Shown here in pieces: positions 1-8,458 of a DNA stretch of 64,000 nt. The stretch comes from Streptomyces lucensis JCM 4490 (GTDB taxonomy: Bacteria > Actinomycetota > Actinomycetes > Streptomycetales > Streptomycetaceae). The stretch covers positions 1 to 64,000 of the forward strand of contig NZ_BMUE01000005.1 in the NCBI RefSeq assembly GCF_014650035.1. The letters run 5' to 3'. Position numbers and translations under genes: made by a program. The notes under the pieces were generated by a model, which ran no database searches, was not told where the DNA came from, and was given only the letters and a program-made list of their open reading frames with translations. How positions within the stretch are numbered: position 1 is the first letter of the stretch; every line of letters starts with the position of its first letter.

Positions 1-36
1 AGGTGACCGGTACTAATAGGCCGAGGGCTTGTCCTC
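1..36 (+). rRNA. rrl: 23S ribosomal RNA, 3' end only
   Basis: The first bases match the conserved 3' end of actinobacterial 23S rRNA, with the GACCGGTACTAATAGGCCGA segment that closes helix 1. The gene begins left of the window, so only its last few dozen bases are present. The exact mature end is estimated by analogy with other 23S genes and could lie a few bases either side. It is followed by a spacer of about 100 bases and a 5S gene in the usual operon order. Confidence 0.9.
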
Positions 37-138
37 AGTTGCTCGCGTCCACTGTGTTAGTTCTGAGGCAACGACCGTTGCCGGCTTTGAGTAGAACGCA
101 CAATTGAAGAGTGTGCTTGTTCGCTCGAAACCATTAGG

Positions 139-257
139 GTTTCGGTGGTCATAGCGTGAGGGAAACGCCCGGTTACATTCCGAACCCGGAAGCTAAGCCT
201 CACAGCGCCGATGGTACTGCAGGGGGGACCCTGTGGGAGAGTAGGACGCCGCCGAAC
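139..257 (+). rRNA. rrf: 5S ribosomal RNA
   Basis: A 119-base segment with the standard 5S landmarks: 5' GTTTCGGTGGTCATAGCG, the central CGAACCCGGAAGCTAAGCC loop and the 3' GAGAGTAGGACGCCGCC, whose end pairs with the 5' end to form helix I. It is the last gene of the rRNA operon whose 23S end lies at the window edge. Ends are set by helix I pairing and are accurate to one or two bases. Confidence 0.95.
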
Positions 258-267
258 AATCTTTGGA

Positions 268-312
268 GGACCCCTGGTCCCAGCGTTCAGCTGGGACCAG
301 GGGTCCTTTTGT
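268..312 (+). terminator. Intrinsic terminator of the rRNA operon
   Basis: A perfect 16-bp stem, GGACCCCTGGTCCCAG (268-283) with CTGGGACCAGGGGTCC (291-306), has a 7-base loop and is followed by TTTTGTTTTT. A T-run like this is unusual in Streptomyces, and it fits an rRNA operon terminator. It ends about 40 bases before the next start codon. Confidence 0.93.
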
Positions 313-349
313 TTTTACAATGCTTGCGGTACCGAAGACAGGAGTCACC

Positions 350-2314
350 ATGTCCACCAACTCTCCCGACGACCGACCGGAGCGCGACCAGCGGCGACGG
401 GACAGTGGTGACCGCGGTGATCGTGGTGGCTTCCGTCGTGACGACCGTGGCGGCTACGGCCGGCGCGATGACAGCCGCGGAGGCGGCTACGGTGACCGCG
501 GTGATCGTGGCGGTTTCCGCCGTGACGACCGGCGTGATGACCGCCGGGGCGACGACCGTGGCGGCTTCCGCCGCGACGACCGCCGCGACGACCGCCGGGG
601 CGACGACCGTCGTGACGACCGTCGTGGTGGCGGTTATGGCGACCGTGTGGGTTACGGTCGCCGGGATGATCGTCGTGAGGGCGATCGGGGTCACCGTCCC
701 GGGTTCCAGCGTGACGACCGTGACCGAGGGCCCCGTCGTGACGACCGCGGCGAGCGCGGCGACCGTGGCGGCTTCCGCCGTGACGACCGCCGTGACGATC
801 GTGGCGGCTACGGCCGGCGCGACGACAACCGCAGCGACTTCCGCCGCGATGACCGGCGCGACGACCGCCGGGGCGACGACCGTGGCGGCTTCCGCCGCGA
901 CGACCGCCGTGACGACGACCGCCGTGACGACCGTCGTGGTGGCGGTTATGGCGACCGTGTGGGTTACGGTCGCCGGGATGATCGTCGTGAGGGCGATCGG
1001 GGTCACCGCCCCGGGTTCCAGCGTGACGACCGTGACCGAGGGCCGCGTCGTGACGACCGCGGCGAGCGCGGTGACCGTGGCGGCTTCCGCCGTGACGACC
1101 GTGGCGGCTACGGCCGGCGTGACGACAACCGCAGCGACTTCCGCCGTGACGACCGCCGCGATGACCGGCGTGATGACCGCCGGGGCGACGACCGTGGCGG
1201 CTTCCGCCGTGACGATCGTGGCGGCTACGGCCGGCGTGACGACAACCGCAGCGACTTCCGCCGTGACGACCGCCGCGATGACCGGCGTGATGACCGGCGT
1301 GATGACCGCCGGGGCGACGACCGTGGCGGCTTCCGCCGCGACGACCGCCGTGACGACCGTGGCGGCTTCCGGGGCCGGGACGACCGAGGTGGCCGTGGGC
1401 CCCGCCGGGACGACCGGGGCGGCCGGCCTGGTGGCTTCCGGAGCCGCGACGGGCGCGACGACCGCCGTGCCGGTGGCAGCCGCTTCCGTGACGAGCGCGA
1501 CCGGGACCGTGAGCCGATCAAGCGGCTGCCGATCCCGGAGGACGTCACCGGCGAGGAGATCGACGGGGACGTACGGCAGGAGCTGCAGAGCCTCCCCAAG
1601 ACGCTCGCGGAGGACGTCGCCAAGAACCTGGTGATGGTCGCCCGGCTCATCGACGAGGATCCCGAGGGCGCGTACGGCTACTCCAGGGTGGCCCTGCGTC
1701 TGGCGTCCCGCGTCGCCGCCGTACGCGAGGCCGCCGGCTTCGCCGCGTACGCCAACCAGAAGTACAGCGAGGCCCTCGCCGAGTTCCGGGCCGCCCGGCG
1801 CATGACCGGCACCGTGGAACTGTGGCCGGTCATGGCCGACTGCGAGCGCGGGCTCGGACGGCCGGAGAAGGCGCTGGACATGGCCGGCGCCCCGGAGGTG
1901 CACAAGCTGGACAAGGCCGGGCAGGTCGAGATGCGGCTGGTCGCGGCCGGCGCCCGGCGTGACATGGGCCAGCTGGACGCGGCCATCGTCACCCTGCAGA
2001 GCCCCGAGCTGGCCTCCAACGCCGTGCAGCCGTGGACCGCGCGGCTGCGGTACGCCTACGCCGACGCCCTGCTGGCCGCCGGTCGCGAGGGCGAGGCGCG
2101 GGAGTGGTTCGCCAAGGCCGTCGAGGCCGACCGGGACGGCAGCACGGACGCCTCCGACCGGCTCGCCGAGCTGGACGGCGTGGAGTTCGTCGACGCCCTC
2201 GACGAGACGGGGGACGAGACCGCCGACGAGACGCAGGCGGAGGCCCAGTCCGGGACCGAGGGTGCGGACGAGTCCGTGCGGCCCTCCGCCGAGGAAGACG
2301 GCGACAAGGACTGA
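350..2314 (+). CDS. Arg/Asp/Gly-repeat protein with helical, TPR-like C-terminal domain
   Basis: Protein of 654 residues. The start at 350 follows an ACAGGAG ribosome-binding site; reading further upstream would run into the rRNA terminator. Residues about 20-385 are almost entirely R, D and G, built from units such as GGFRRDDR, DDRRGDDR and GGYGRRDD, so this half should be disordered and highly charged. Residues 388-610 form a helical region with TPR character (for example YSEALAEFRAARRMTGT and REGEAREWFAKAVEADRDG), followed by an acidic tail. Repeats like these resemble RGG-type nucleic-acid-binding tails, and the position beside an rRNA operon suggests a link to RNA or ribosomes, but that is inference. 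The family is not one I can name. A strong bidirectional terminator follows. Confidence 0.85.
   Translation: MSTNSPDDRPERDQRRRDSGDRGDRGGFRRDDRGGYGRRDDSRGGGYGDRGDRGGFRRDDRRDDRRGDDRGGFRRDDRRDDRRGDDRRDDRRGGGYGDRVGYGRRDDRREGDRGHRPGFQRDDRDRGPRRDDRGERGDRGGFRRDDRRDDRGGYGRRDDNRSDFRRDDRRDDRRGDDRGGFRRDDRRDDDRRDDRRGGGYGDRVGYGRRDDRREGDRGHRPGFQRDDRDRGPRRDDRGERGDRGGFRRDDRGGYGRRDDNRSDFRRDDRRDDRRDDRRGDDRGGFRRDDRGGYGRRDDNRSDFRRDDRRDDRRDDRRDDRRGDDRGGFRRDDRRDDRGGFRGRDDRGGRGPRRDDRGGRPGGFRSRDGRDDRRAGGSRFRDERDRDREPIKRLPIPEDVTGEEIDGDVRQELQSLPKTLAEDVAKNLVMVARLIDEDPEGAYGYSRVALRLASRVAAVREAAGFAAYANQKYSEALAEFRAARRMTGTVELWPVMADCERGLGRPEKALDMAGAPEVHKLDKAGQVEMRLVAAGARRDMGQLDAAIVTLQSPELASNAVQPWTARLRYAYADALLAAGREGEAREWFAKAVEADRDGSTDASDRLAELDGVEFVDALDETGDETADETQAEAQSGTEGADESVRPSAEEDGDKD
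620..1102 (+). repeat. Internal duplication of about 170 bp, offset 312 bp, in the repeat protein gene
   Basis: The segment at about 620-790 recurs at about 932-1102 with only a few base differences. For example GGTGGCGGTTATGGCGACCG occurs at 627 and again at 939. The offset is 312 bp (104 codons), so the frame is kept. Shorter GGYGRRDDNRSDFRRDD units recur around 800, 1105 and 1220. Near-identity at the DNA level, including third positions, points to recent slippage or unequal recombination. Confidence 0.85.
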
Positions 2315-2335
2315 CACCGGTCGTCCGGTCGAACA

Positions 2336-2373
2336 GGAGAAGGGGCGGGCTCCCGGGAGCCCGCCCCTTCTCC
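2336..2373. terminator. Bidirectional intrinsic terminator
   Basis: A perfect 38-base palindrome: the arm GGAGAAGGGGCGGGCTCCC is followed at once by its exact reverse complement. It lies between two convergent genes, 21 bases after one stop and 14 before the other, and can serve both. Confidence 0.93.
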
Positions 2374-2387
2374 ATGTTCCCGGTGCG

Positions 2388-3671
2388 TCAGAGCTCCAGC
2401 GCCCGCAGCACCAGCCCCGACGCCGGCTTCGGGCCGAACGACGTCGACTTGCGCGGCATCGTCACGCCCTGGCGGGCCAGATCGCGGACGACCTCCTCGC
2501 GGACCGGGTGCAGCAGCACGGCCGTTCCGCCGTCACGCTCGGCCTTCTCCACCGTCGCCGCCGAGTCGTGGATGTAGGCGATGTGCGCCGGCGAGTCCTC
2601 GGGGATGTGCCAGACGTGGTCGAGGAGCGCGGCGTGCAGGACCGTGGCGTCCAGGGAACGCCAGGCGGCCGGGCGGTCCGCCGGTATCGTCCGGGCGAGC
2701 AGGTCCGGGTCGGGCCGGTCGAGGAGGTGGAAGACGCCGTCGCCGGCGAGCAGGAACGCGTTGCCCGCACAGGACGCGTCCGCCAGCGCCTCCTGCGCCT
2801 CGGCCAGGGTCACGTCGAGGCGCCGTACCCGGAACAGGCCGTCCACGGCGGCCAGCGCGTCGGCGACGGGCAGCCGGTGCAGCAGCCGGTGGATGGCGCG
2901 GACCCGCAGCGGGTAGCGGGCGGTGTCGACCAGGAGCACCAGGCCGTGGTCCCAGGGACTGGGCGAGGGGTGCTCCGCGCGCAGCCGGCGGTAGGTGGCC
3001 CAGCGGTGGTGGCCGTCGGCGATCAGGGCCTGCCGGTGGGCCAGGTCCGACTGGATGAGGGACAGCTCCGCCGGATCGGTGATCGACCACAGACGGTGCC
3101 GGTAGCCGTCCTCGGTGGTCGTGGCCAGCAGCGGAGGGCGGTCCGCCGTGCGCTCGACGATCTCGGCGGCCGCCCCGTCGCCCCGGTACGTCAGCAGCAG
3201 CGGTTCCAGGTTGGCGCGAGTCGCCCGCATCAGGGCCGCGCGGTCCGCGACCACGGGCGGCATGACGTCCTCGTGCGGCAGCACCACGCCCTCCGTGGGC
3301 TCCGACACCCGCAGTGCGCCGATGAGGCCCCGCTGCAGCATGCCGTCGCCGTCGCACTGCTCGTACATGTACAGGCCGGGATCGGGGTCCGCGGTGAGGA
3401 TGCCCTCGTCCAGCCAGCGGCGCAGGGTGTCGGCCGCCTGTTCGGTGCGCGCGCTCGGGGTACCCGCCTCGGGCAGGATCAGCCGGACGATGTTGTGCGG
3501 ATCCGCCGACTGGAGGTGGTGCACCCCGTCGGGGCGTACGACGACGTCGTACGGGGGTGAGGTGACGGAGGCCAGGCTGCCGACCCGGTCGGGGTCGTAA
3601 CGGAGGCCTCGGAACGGGTTGAGTTCCAGGCCTCGGCGCGCCGTTGCTTCCGAGTGACCTGCAGTGTTCAT
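2388..3671 (-). CDS. DUF1015 family protein
   Basis: Protein of 427 residues with the family's N-terminal pattern LNPFRGLRYDPDRVG...SPPYDVV and the later DGHHRWATYRRLR block (the ADGHHR motif is diagnostic of DUF1015). Length is normal for the family. DUF1015 proteins are widespread and sometimes called SerC-like in old annotations, but no reaction is established. The gene is divergent from the HAD phosphatase gene across 68 bases and convergent with the repeat-protein gene. Start: the ATG at 3671, which precedes a family-typical N-terminus; no other start is better supported. Confidence 0.9.
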   Translation of the reverse strand: MNTAGHSEATARRGLELNPFRGLRYDPDRVGSLASVTSPPYDVVVRPDGVHHLQSADPHNIVRLILPEAGTPSARTEQAADTLRRWLDEGILTADPDPGLYMYEQCDGDGMLQRGLIGALRVSEPTEGVVLPHEDVMPPVVADRAALMRATRANLEPLLLTYRGDGAAAEIVERTADRPPLLATTTEDGYRHRLWSITDPAELSLIQSDLAHRQALIADGHHRWATYRRLRAEHPSPSPWDHGLVLLVDTARYPLRVRAIHRLLHRLPVADALAAVDGLFRVRRLDVTLAEAQEALADASCAGNAFLLAGDGVFHLLDRPDPDLLARTIPADRPAAWRSLDATVLHAALLDHVWHIPEDSPAHIAYIHDSAATVEKAERDGGTAVLLHPVREEVVRDLARQGVTMPRKSTSFGPKPASGLVLRALEL

Positions 3672-3739
3672 CCCGGCATCGTACGTGCGCGGGCGGGTTG
3701 GGGGATGATCGGGGGAAAGGCGAGTTGACGAGGAGCGAT

Positions 3740-4774
3740 GTGGACATGAGCCAGGGCGTCAGGACGAGGCCCGAGGGCAGTGGACAGCCCCTGAGCGAGG
3801 CGTACGACACGGCGCTGCTCGATCTGGACGGGGTGGTGTACGCCGGCGGGAACGCGATCGCGCACGCGGTGGACTCGCTGGCGGTGGCGCGCGCGGGCGG
3901 GATGCACCTGGCGTACGTCACGAACAACGCGCTGCGGACGCCGGACACGGTGGCCGCGCATCTTTCGGAGCTGGGCATACCGACCGGGGCCGAGGACGTC
4001 ATCACCTCCGCACAGGCCGTCGCGCGGCTGATCAGCGAGCAGGTGCCGGCCGGGGCGCGGGTGCTGGTGATCGGCGGTGACGGGCTGCGGGTCGCGCTGC
4101 GCGAGCGCGGCCTGACCCCGGTGGAGTCGGCGGACGACGACCCGGCGGCCGTCGTGCAGGGGTACGGCGGGCCCGACCTTCCGTGGGCGCGGTTCGCCGA
4201 GGCGTCGTACGCGGTGGCGCGCGGGGTGCCGTGGTTCGCCTCCAACACCGACCTGACGATCCCGAGCGGACGGGGTATCGCGCCGGGCAACGGGGCGGCC
4301 GTGGAGGTCGTACGGATCGCGACCGGCGCCGAACCGCAGGTCGCGGGCAAGCCGCTGCCGCCGATGCACAGGGAGACGATCATCCGGACCGGCGCGAAGC
4401 GGCCGCTGGTGGTGGGGGACCGGCTGGACACGGACATCGAGGGCGCGTTCAACGGCGAGGTGGACTCGCTGCTGGTGCTGACCGGTGTCACCGACGGCGC
4501 CCTGCTGCTCGCCGCGCCGCCCCGGCACCGGCCGACGTACGTGGACGCCGATCTGCGCGGGCTGCTCACCGGGCAGCCGGAGGTCACCGAGGACGGGAAG
4601 AGCTTCCGTTGCGGTGGCTGGACGGCGACGGCGGAGGCGGACCGGCTGGAACTGGAGGGCGACGGCGAGGCGCCGGACGGCCTGCGGGCGCTGTGCGCGG
4701 CGGCATGGACGGCGGCCGGTGAGGGCTCCTGCGAGCTGGACGGAGGCAAGGCGCTGGCCCGGCTGGGCCTGTGA
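3740..4774 (+). CDS. HAD-superfamily hydrolase, class IIA (NagD/pNPPase-like phosphatase)
   Basis: About 344 residues. All four HAD motifs are visible: LLDLDGVVYAGG near residue 28 with the nucleophile and acid Asp pair, YVTNN with the motif II Thr, the Lys in AGKPLPPMH, and VVGDRLDTDIEGAFN with the motif IV acids. The domain order with a C2-type cap between motifs II and III fits the NagD group, which dephosphorylates small phosphorylated metabolites; the natural substrate is unknown. GAGGAG at 3730-3735 precedes two in-frame starts, GTG 3740 (4-base spacing) and ATG 3746 (10-base spacing), and both are plausible. It is not obviously part of an operon. Confidence 0.9.
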   Translation: MDMSQGVRTRPEGSGQPLSEAYDTALLDLDGVVYAGGNAIAHAVDSLAVARAGGMHLAYVTNNALRTPDTVAAHLSELGIPTGAEDVITSAQAVARLISEQVPAGARVLVIGGDGLRVALRERGLTPVESADDDPAAVVQGYGGPDLPWARFAEASYAVARGVPWFASNTDLTIPSGRGIAPGNGAAVEVVRIATGAEPQVAGKPLPPMHRETIIRTGAKRPLVVGDRLDTDIEGAFNGEVDSLLVLTGVTDGALLLAAPPRHRPTYVDADLRGLLTGQPEVTEDGKSFRCGGWTATAEADRLELEGDGEAPDGLRALCAAAWTAAGEGSCELDGGKALARLGL

Positions 4775-4838
4775 ACTGAGGGGCCGTCATCCGAAGTGGC
4801 GAGCCGAAGAGCCGTCAACCCGGAGGCCCGCAGCACGT

Positions 4839-4857
4839 GCAGGGTAGGCTAACCTAA
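4839..4857. promoter_or_regulatory. Iron box (DmdR1/IdeR-type operator)
   Basis: GCAGGGTAGGCTAACCTAA matches 16 of 19 positions of the actinobacterial iron box TTAGGTTAGGCTAACCTAA. It ends five bases before the GTG start of the iron transporter operon and would cover a TAGGCT or TAACCT -10 element. Repression by an iron-loaded DtxR-family regulator is the expected effect. Confidence 0.9.
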
Positions 4858-4861
4858 CCTC

Positions 4862-5905
4862 GTGTTGGTCGACAGTTCTCCGGTTCCGCGCGCGGAGGCC
4901 GCCCCCGCGCCCCCGACCCGCAGGGCGGCGCGGGCCCTCGGGCTCCTGCTCTCCGTCGTGATGCTGGTGCTCGCCGCCCTGGCGAGCATCGCCGTCGGGG
5001 CGAAGGCGCTGTCACCGGACCAGGTCTGGCACGGCCTCTTCCACGACACGGGGACGTACGGCGACGTCGTCGTGGACGAGCGGCTCTGGCGCACGGTCCT
5101 CGGTCTGCTGGCCGGTGCCGCGCTCGGCCTCGCCGGTTCGGTCCTGCAGGCGCTCACCCGCAATCCGCTGGCCGACCCCGGACTGCTCGGCATCAACGCA
5201 GGCGCCTCCGCGGCCGTCGTCACGGCCATCACCTACTTCGGCGTCACCAGCCTCACCGGCTATGTGTGGTTCGCCTTCCTCGGCGCCGCGGCGGTCGGCG
5301 CGCTGGTGTGGTTCCTCGGTGGCAGCCGGGGCGCCACCCCGGTCCGCCTCGCGCTCGCCGGTACGGCGATCAGCGCCGCCCTCTACGGCTACCTCCAGGC
5401 CGTGATGATCATCGACGACTCGGCGCTGGGCAGGATGCGCTTCTGGACGGTGGGTTCGCTGGCGTCGGCCACGCACTCGACCGTCACGCAGGTGCTCCCG
5501 TTCCTCGCGGCCGGAACTCTCCTCGCGCTGGCGCTGGCCCGTCCGCTGAACGCCGTGGAGATGGGCGACGACACCGCCCGCGCCCTCGGCGCGAACCTCG
5601 ACCGCACCCGCGCCCTCGCCATGCTGGCCGCCACGGTGCTGTGCGGTGCCGCGACCGCCGCCTGCGGCCCGATCATGTTCGTCGGCCTGATGGTCCCGCA
5701 CGCCGTGCGCTCCCTCACCGGCCCCGATCTGCGCTGGATCCTGCCCTACGCCGCGGTCCTGTCACCCGTGCTGCTGCTCGGCGCCGACGTCGTCGGCCGG
5801 ATCGTGGCGCGACCCGCGGAGCTGCAGGTCGGCATCGTCACCGCGATCCTCGGCGGCCCGGTCTTCATCCTGCTCGTACGACGCCGGAGGACGGCCCAGC
5901 TGTGA
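4862..5905 (+). CDS. Iron-siderophore ABC transporter permease (FecCD family), first subunit
   Basis: 347 residues, about nine to ten membrane segments from residue 22 on, with the FecCD signatures ALTRNPLADPGLLGINAGAS and the cytoplasmic GDDTARALGANLDRTR coupling region. It forms a heterodimeric channel with the next gene product to import ferric siderophore. The start GTG at 4862 sits directly after the iron box with no room for a ribosome-binding site, so the message is probably leaderless. Its stop overlaps the next start as GTGA. No substrate-binding lipoprotein gene is in the operon, so the binding protein must be encoded elsewhere. Confidence 0.93.
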   Translation: MLVDSSPVPRAEAAPAPPTRRAARALGLLLSVVMLVLAALASIAVGAKALSPDQVWHGLFHDTGTYGDVVVDERLWRTVLGLLAGAALGLAGSVLQALTRNPLADPGLLGINAGASAAVVTAITYFGVTSLTGYVWFAFLGAAAVGALVWFLGGSRGATPVRLALAGTAISAALYGYLQAVMIIDDSALGRMRFWTVGSLASATHSTVTQVLPFLAAGTLLALALARPLNAVEMGDDTARALGANLDRTRALAMLAATVLCGAATAACGPIMFVGLMVPHAVRSLTGPDLRWILPYAAVLSPVLLLGADVVGRIVARPAELQVGIVTAILGGPVFILLVRRRRTAQL

Positions 5906-6948
5906 AGACGCGCTCCCGAAGCCGTGCCCTGCGCACCCCCGGCGGGCTCTCCCTGCGCCTGGACCTGCGCGCCGTGGTCGTCGTCGGGCTGTTCCTGGCC
6001 ACGGCGCTCGCCGCCGGCGTGGCGCTGATCGGCACCGGCGACGCGCATATCCCCGCGGCCGACGTGCTCCGGACGCTCGCCGGAAACGGCACCGCGTACC
6101 AGGACTTCATCGTCAACGAACTGCGGCTGCCGCGCGTCCTCGTCGGCCTGCTGGTCGGCGCCTCGCTCGGCCTCGGCGGCGCGCTGTTCCAGGCCGTCTC
6201 CCGCAATCCGCTGGGCAGCCCGGACGTTCTCGGCCTGTCGCAGGGCTCGACGGCCGGAGCGCTGGTCGTCATCGTGCTGATGTCCGGCAGCGCCACCCAG
6301 GTCACCGCCGGCGCGCTGATCGGCGGACTGGTGACCGGTCTCGCCATCTACCTGCTCGCCTGGAAGCAGGGCGTGCACGGGTACCGGATGGTCCTGGTCG
6401 GCATCGGCGTCTCCGCGATCGTCACGGCGGTCAACGGCTATCTGCTCACCAAGGCCGACCTGGTCGACGCGGCCCGCGCGGTCGTGTGGATGACCGGCTC
6501 GCTGGGCGGCCGCGACTGGGACCAGGTGTGGCCGCTGCTCACCCTGTGCGCGGTCCTCGTCCCGCTGGTCCTCGCCCACGCGCGCGGCCTGCGGATGATG
6601 GAGATGGGCGACGACACCGCCGCCGCCCTCGGCGTGCGCGTCCAGCGCGTCCGGCTCGTGCTGATGGTCTGCGCCGTGCTGCTCACCGCGGCCGCCACCG
6701 CCGCCGCCGGACCCGTCAGCTTCGTCGCGCTCACCGCCCCCCAGCTCGCCCGCCGGCTGACCCGCTCGCCGGGCCCCAACCTCGTGCCCTCGCTGTGCAT
6801 GGGCGCCGCCCTGCTGGTCACGGCCGACTGGGCGTCGCAGCGGGCCTTCGGTGCCGACCAGCTGCCCGTCGGCGTGGTCACCGGCGTCCTCGGCGGCGGC
6901 TATCTGCTGTGGCTGCTGGTCACCGAGCGCAGAGCGGGCCGGATATGA
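5902..6948 (+). CDS. Iron-siderophore ABC transporter permease (FecCD family), second subunit
   Basis: 348 residues with the same FecCD landmarks as the upstream gene: LRLPRVLVGLLVGASLGLGG, SRNPLGSPDVLGLSQGSTAG and GDDTAAALGVRVQRVR for ATPase coupling, and about ten membrane segments. The GTG start at 5902 overlaps the previous stop by four bases, and the gene's own TGA overlaps the next ATG, so all three genes should be translationally coupled. The partner of the preceding permease in one heterodimeric membrane channel. Confidence 0.94.
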   Translation: MKTRSRSRALRTPGGLSLRLDLRAVVVVGLFLATALAAGVALIGTGDAHIPAADVLRTLAGNGTAYQDFIVNELRLPRVLVGLLVGASLGLGGALFQAVSRNPLGSPDVLGLSQGSTAGALVVIVLMSGSATQVTAGALIGGLVTGLAIYLLAWKQGVHGYRMVLVGIGVSAIVTAVNGYLLTKADLVDAARAVVWMTGSLGGRDWDQVWPLLTLCAVLVPLVLAHARGLRMMEMGDDTAAALGVRVQRVRLVLMVCAVLLTAAATAAAGPVSFVALTAPQLARRLTRSPGPNLVPSLCMGAALLVTADWASQRAFGADQLPVGVVTGVLGGGYLLWLLVTERRAGRI

Positions 6949-7787
6949 GCGCCGTCCCCGAGTCCGACAGCAAGAGGAGCACCGTGAACCGCCTGTCCGC
7001 CGAGAACGTCACCCTCGCCTACGACCGGCGTGTGATCGCCGAGCAGCTGTCGGTGGAGATCCCCGACAACTCCTTCACGGTGATCGTCGGGCCCAACGCC
7101 TGCGGCAAGTCCACGCTGCTGCGGGCTCTTTCGCGGATGCTCAGGCCCAGTGAGGGCCGGGTGCTCCTGGACGGGCAGGCCATCGGGTCGATGCCCGCGA
7201 AGAAGGTCGCGCGCACCCTGGGCCTGCTCCCGCAGTCGTCCGTCGCACCCGACGGCATCACGGTCGCCGACCTCGTGGGCCGGGGCCGCTACCCGCACCA
7301 GGGCCTGCTGCGCCAGTGGTCCGCGCAGGACGAGCGGGTCGTGCGGGAGTCCATGCGGCAGACCGGGGTCGCCGAGCTGGCCGACAGGTACGTCGACGAG
7401 CTGTCCGGCGGCCAGCGCCAGCGCGTGTGGATCGCCATGGCGCTGGCCCAGCAGACCCCGCTGCTGCTCCTGGACGAACCGACCACCTACCTGGACATCC
7501 AGCACCAGATCGACGTCCTCGACCTGTGCGCCGAGCTGCACGAGACCCAGGGCCGCACCCTGGTCGCCGTCCTGCACGACCTGAACCACGCGGCGCGCTA
7601 CGCGACGCACCTCATCGCCCTGCGCGGCGGCGAGGTGATCGCCGAGGGCGCGCCGAACGACATCGTGACGGCCGAGCTGGTCGAAGCGGTGTTCGGGCTG
7701 CGCTGCCAGGTCATCGCCGACCCCGAGACCGGGACCCCGCTGGTGGTGCCGGCCGCTCGCAGGGCGCGGGTCACAGCAGCCTCCTGA
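6945..7787 (+). CDS. Iron-siderophore ABC transporter ATP-binding protein (FecE/FepC type)
   Basis: 280 residues. Walker A GPNACGKST (residues 49-57), Q-loop GLLPQSS, signature LSGGQRQR, Walker B LLLLDEPTTYLD and the H-loop in VAVLHDLNHAARYA are all intact. It powers the two FecCD permeases encoded immediately upstream, with an ATGA overlap. The order permease-permease-ATPase under an iron box is typical of Streptomyces siderophore importers. The last 17 bases overlap the convergent SCP2-like gene. Confidence 0.95.
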   Translation: MSAVPESDSKRSTVNRLSAENVTLAYDRRVIAEQLSVEIPDNSFTVIVGPNACGKSTLLRALSRMLRPSEGRVLLDGQAIGSMPAKKVARTLGLLPQSSVAPDGITVADLVGRGRYPHQGLLRQWSAQDERVVRESMRQTGVAELADRYVDELSGGQRQRVWIAMALAQQTPLLLLDEPTTYLDIQHQIDVLDLCAELHETQGRTLVAVLHDLNHAARYATHLIALRGGEVIAEGAPNDIVTAELVEAVFGLRCQVIADPETGTPLVVPAARRARVTAAS

Positions 7788-8118
7788 GCCGGAACAGGTC
7801 CAGCAGACCGGCCTCCAGCCGCACCCGGCCCCGGCCCCACGCCGTCGCGAAGTTCAGCTGACCCTCCACCAGGTCCACCAGGTCGTCCCCGGCCATCACC
7901 AGCCTGATCTGCGCCCGTTCGCGCGGCGGCCCGGGATGGGTGGCGTCGACCTCCACCCGGCCGCCGGTCATCCGGCCCGCGAAGGTCACGTCCAGGTCGG
8001 TGATGTGGCAGCTCACCGAGCGGTCCAGGGCGGCGGCCGCGCGGACGTCACCCTCGGCCATCCGCATGTTGTCCGAAAGCTTCCCCAGTGCGGCGCGGCA
8101 CTCCTCGATCGTGGCCAT
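7771..8118 (-). CDS. SCP2 sterol-binding domain-like protein
   Basis: 115 residues starting MATIEECRAALGKLSDNMR. The pattern of an N-terminal helix, a beta region DRSVSCHITDLDVTFAGRMTGG, RLVMAGDDLVDLVEGQLNFATAWGRGRVRL and a final helix matches the small SCP2-type domain proteins common in actinobacteria, where the GQLNFATAWGRGRVRL stretch is the GKLKIEG-like turn. These are thought to bind a lipid or act as accessory domains; no reaction is expected. It ends inside the 3' end of the ABC ATPase gene and is divergent from the next small gene across 42 bases. Confidence 0.8.
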   Translation of the reverse strand: MATIEECRAALGKLSDNMRMAEGDVRAAAALDRSVSCHITDLDVTFAGRMTGGRVEVDATHPGPPRERAQIRLVMAGDDLVDLVEGQLNFATAWGRGRVRLEAGLLDLFRLRRLL

Positions 8119-8160
8119 CGCCACCGACGGTACCCCAGCGGTTCGCGGTAGCGTCTGGGC

Positions 8161-8451
8161 ATGAGCGAGTCCGTGTCCGAGACCGTCCCCGGCGCCACAG
8201 ACCCCGGGCCGGAGCCGGAGCCCGAGTACGACCCCGCCGCCCCGGCCCCCCTGGACGTCCCGCGCACTCCCACCGGCGACGCAGAGGTGGACGCCCAGCT
8301 GGCGCGGCTGGCCGACGCCGACCACCTCGCCACCGACGGCCACATCGAGGTGTACGAGGATGTACACCGGGCACTGCGCGACGCGCTCACCGCGCTCGAC
8401 GCCCGCCCCGGACCTCCGGTCCCCCCACCGTCGTACCAACACAGGAGCTGA
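8161..8451 (+). CDS. Small acidic protein upstream of tlyA, function unknown
   Basis: 96 residues, acidic, with a Pro/Glu-rich disordered first half and a conserved-looking helical second half (DAEVDAQLARLADADHLATD then VYEDVHRALRDALTALDARP). The ATG at 8161 gives a compact protein that ends eight bases before tlyA. Small proteins of this type sit directly before tlyA in many actinobacteria, which suggests co-expression, but I know of no assigned function. Confidence 0.8.
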   Translation: MSESVSETVPGATDPGPEPEPEYDPAAPAPLDVPRTPTGDAEVDAQLARLADADHLATDGHIEVYEDVHRALRDALTALDARPGPPVPPPSYQHRS

Positions 8452-8458
8452 ACCGAAC

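Noticed and set aside
600..1340. CRISPR-like direct repeats
   Set aside because: The repeats are codon-level units of one reading frame with variable spacing and no unique spacers; no cas genes are present.
287..2317. Long open frames on both other strands/frames opposite the RDD repeat gene, such as a 676-codon minus-strand frame
   Set aside because: The repeats keep other frames open because of the high GC and simple codon content. The products are Ala/Val/Thr-rich repeats with no homology-like features and no ribosome-binding site; the RDD frame has the proper start and C-terminal domain.
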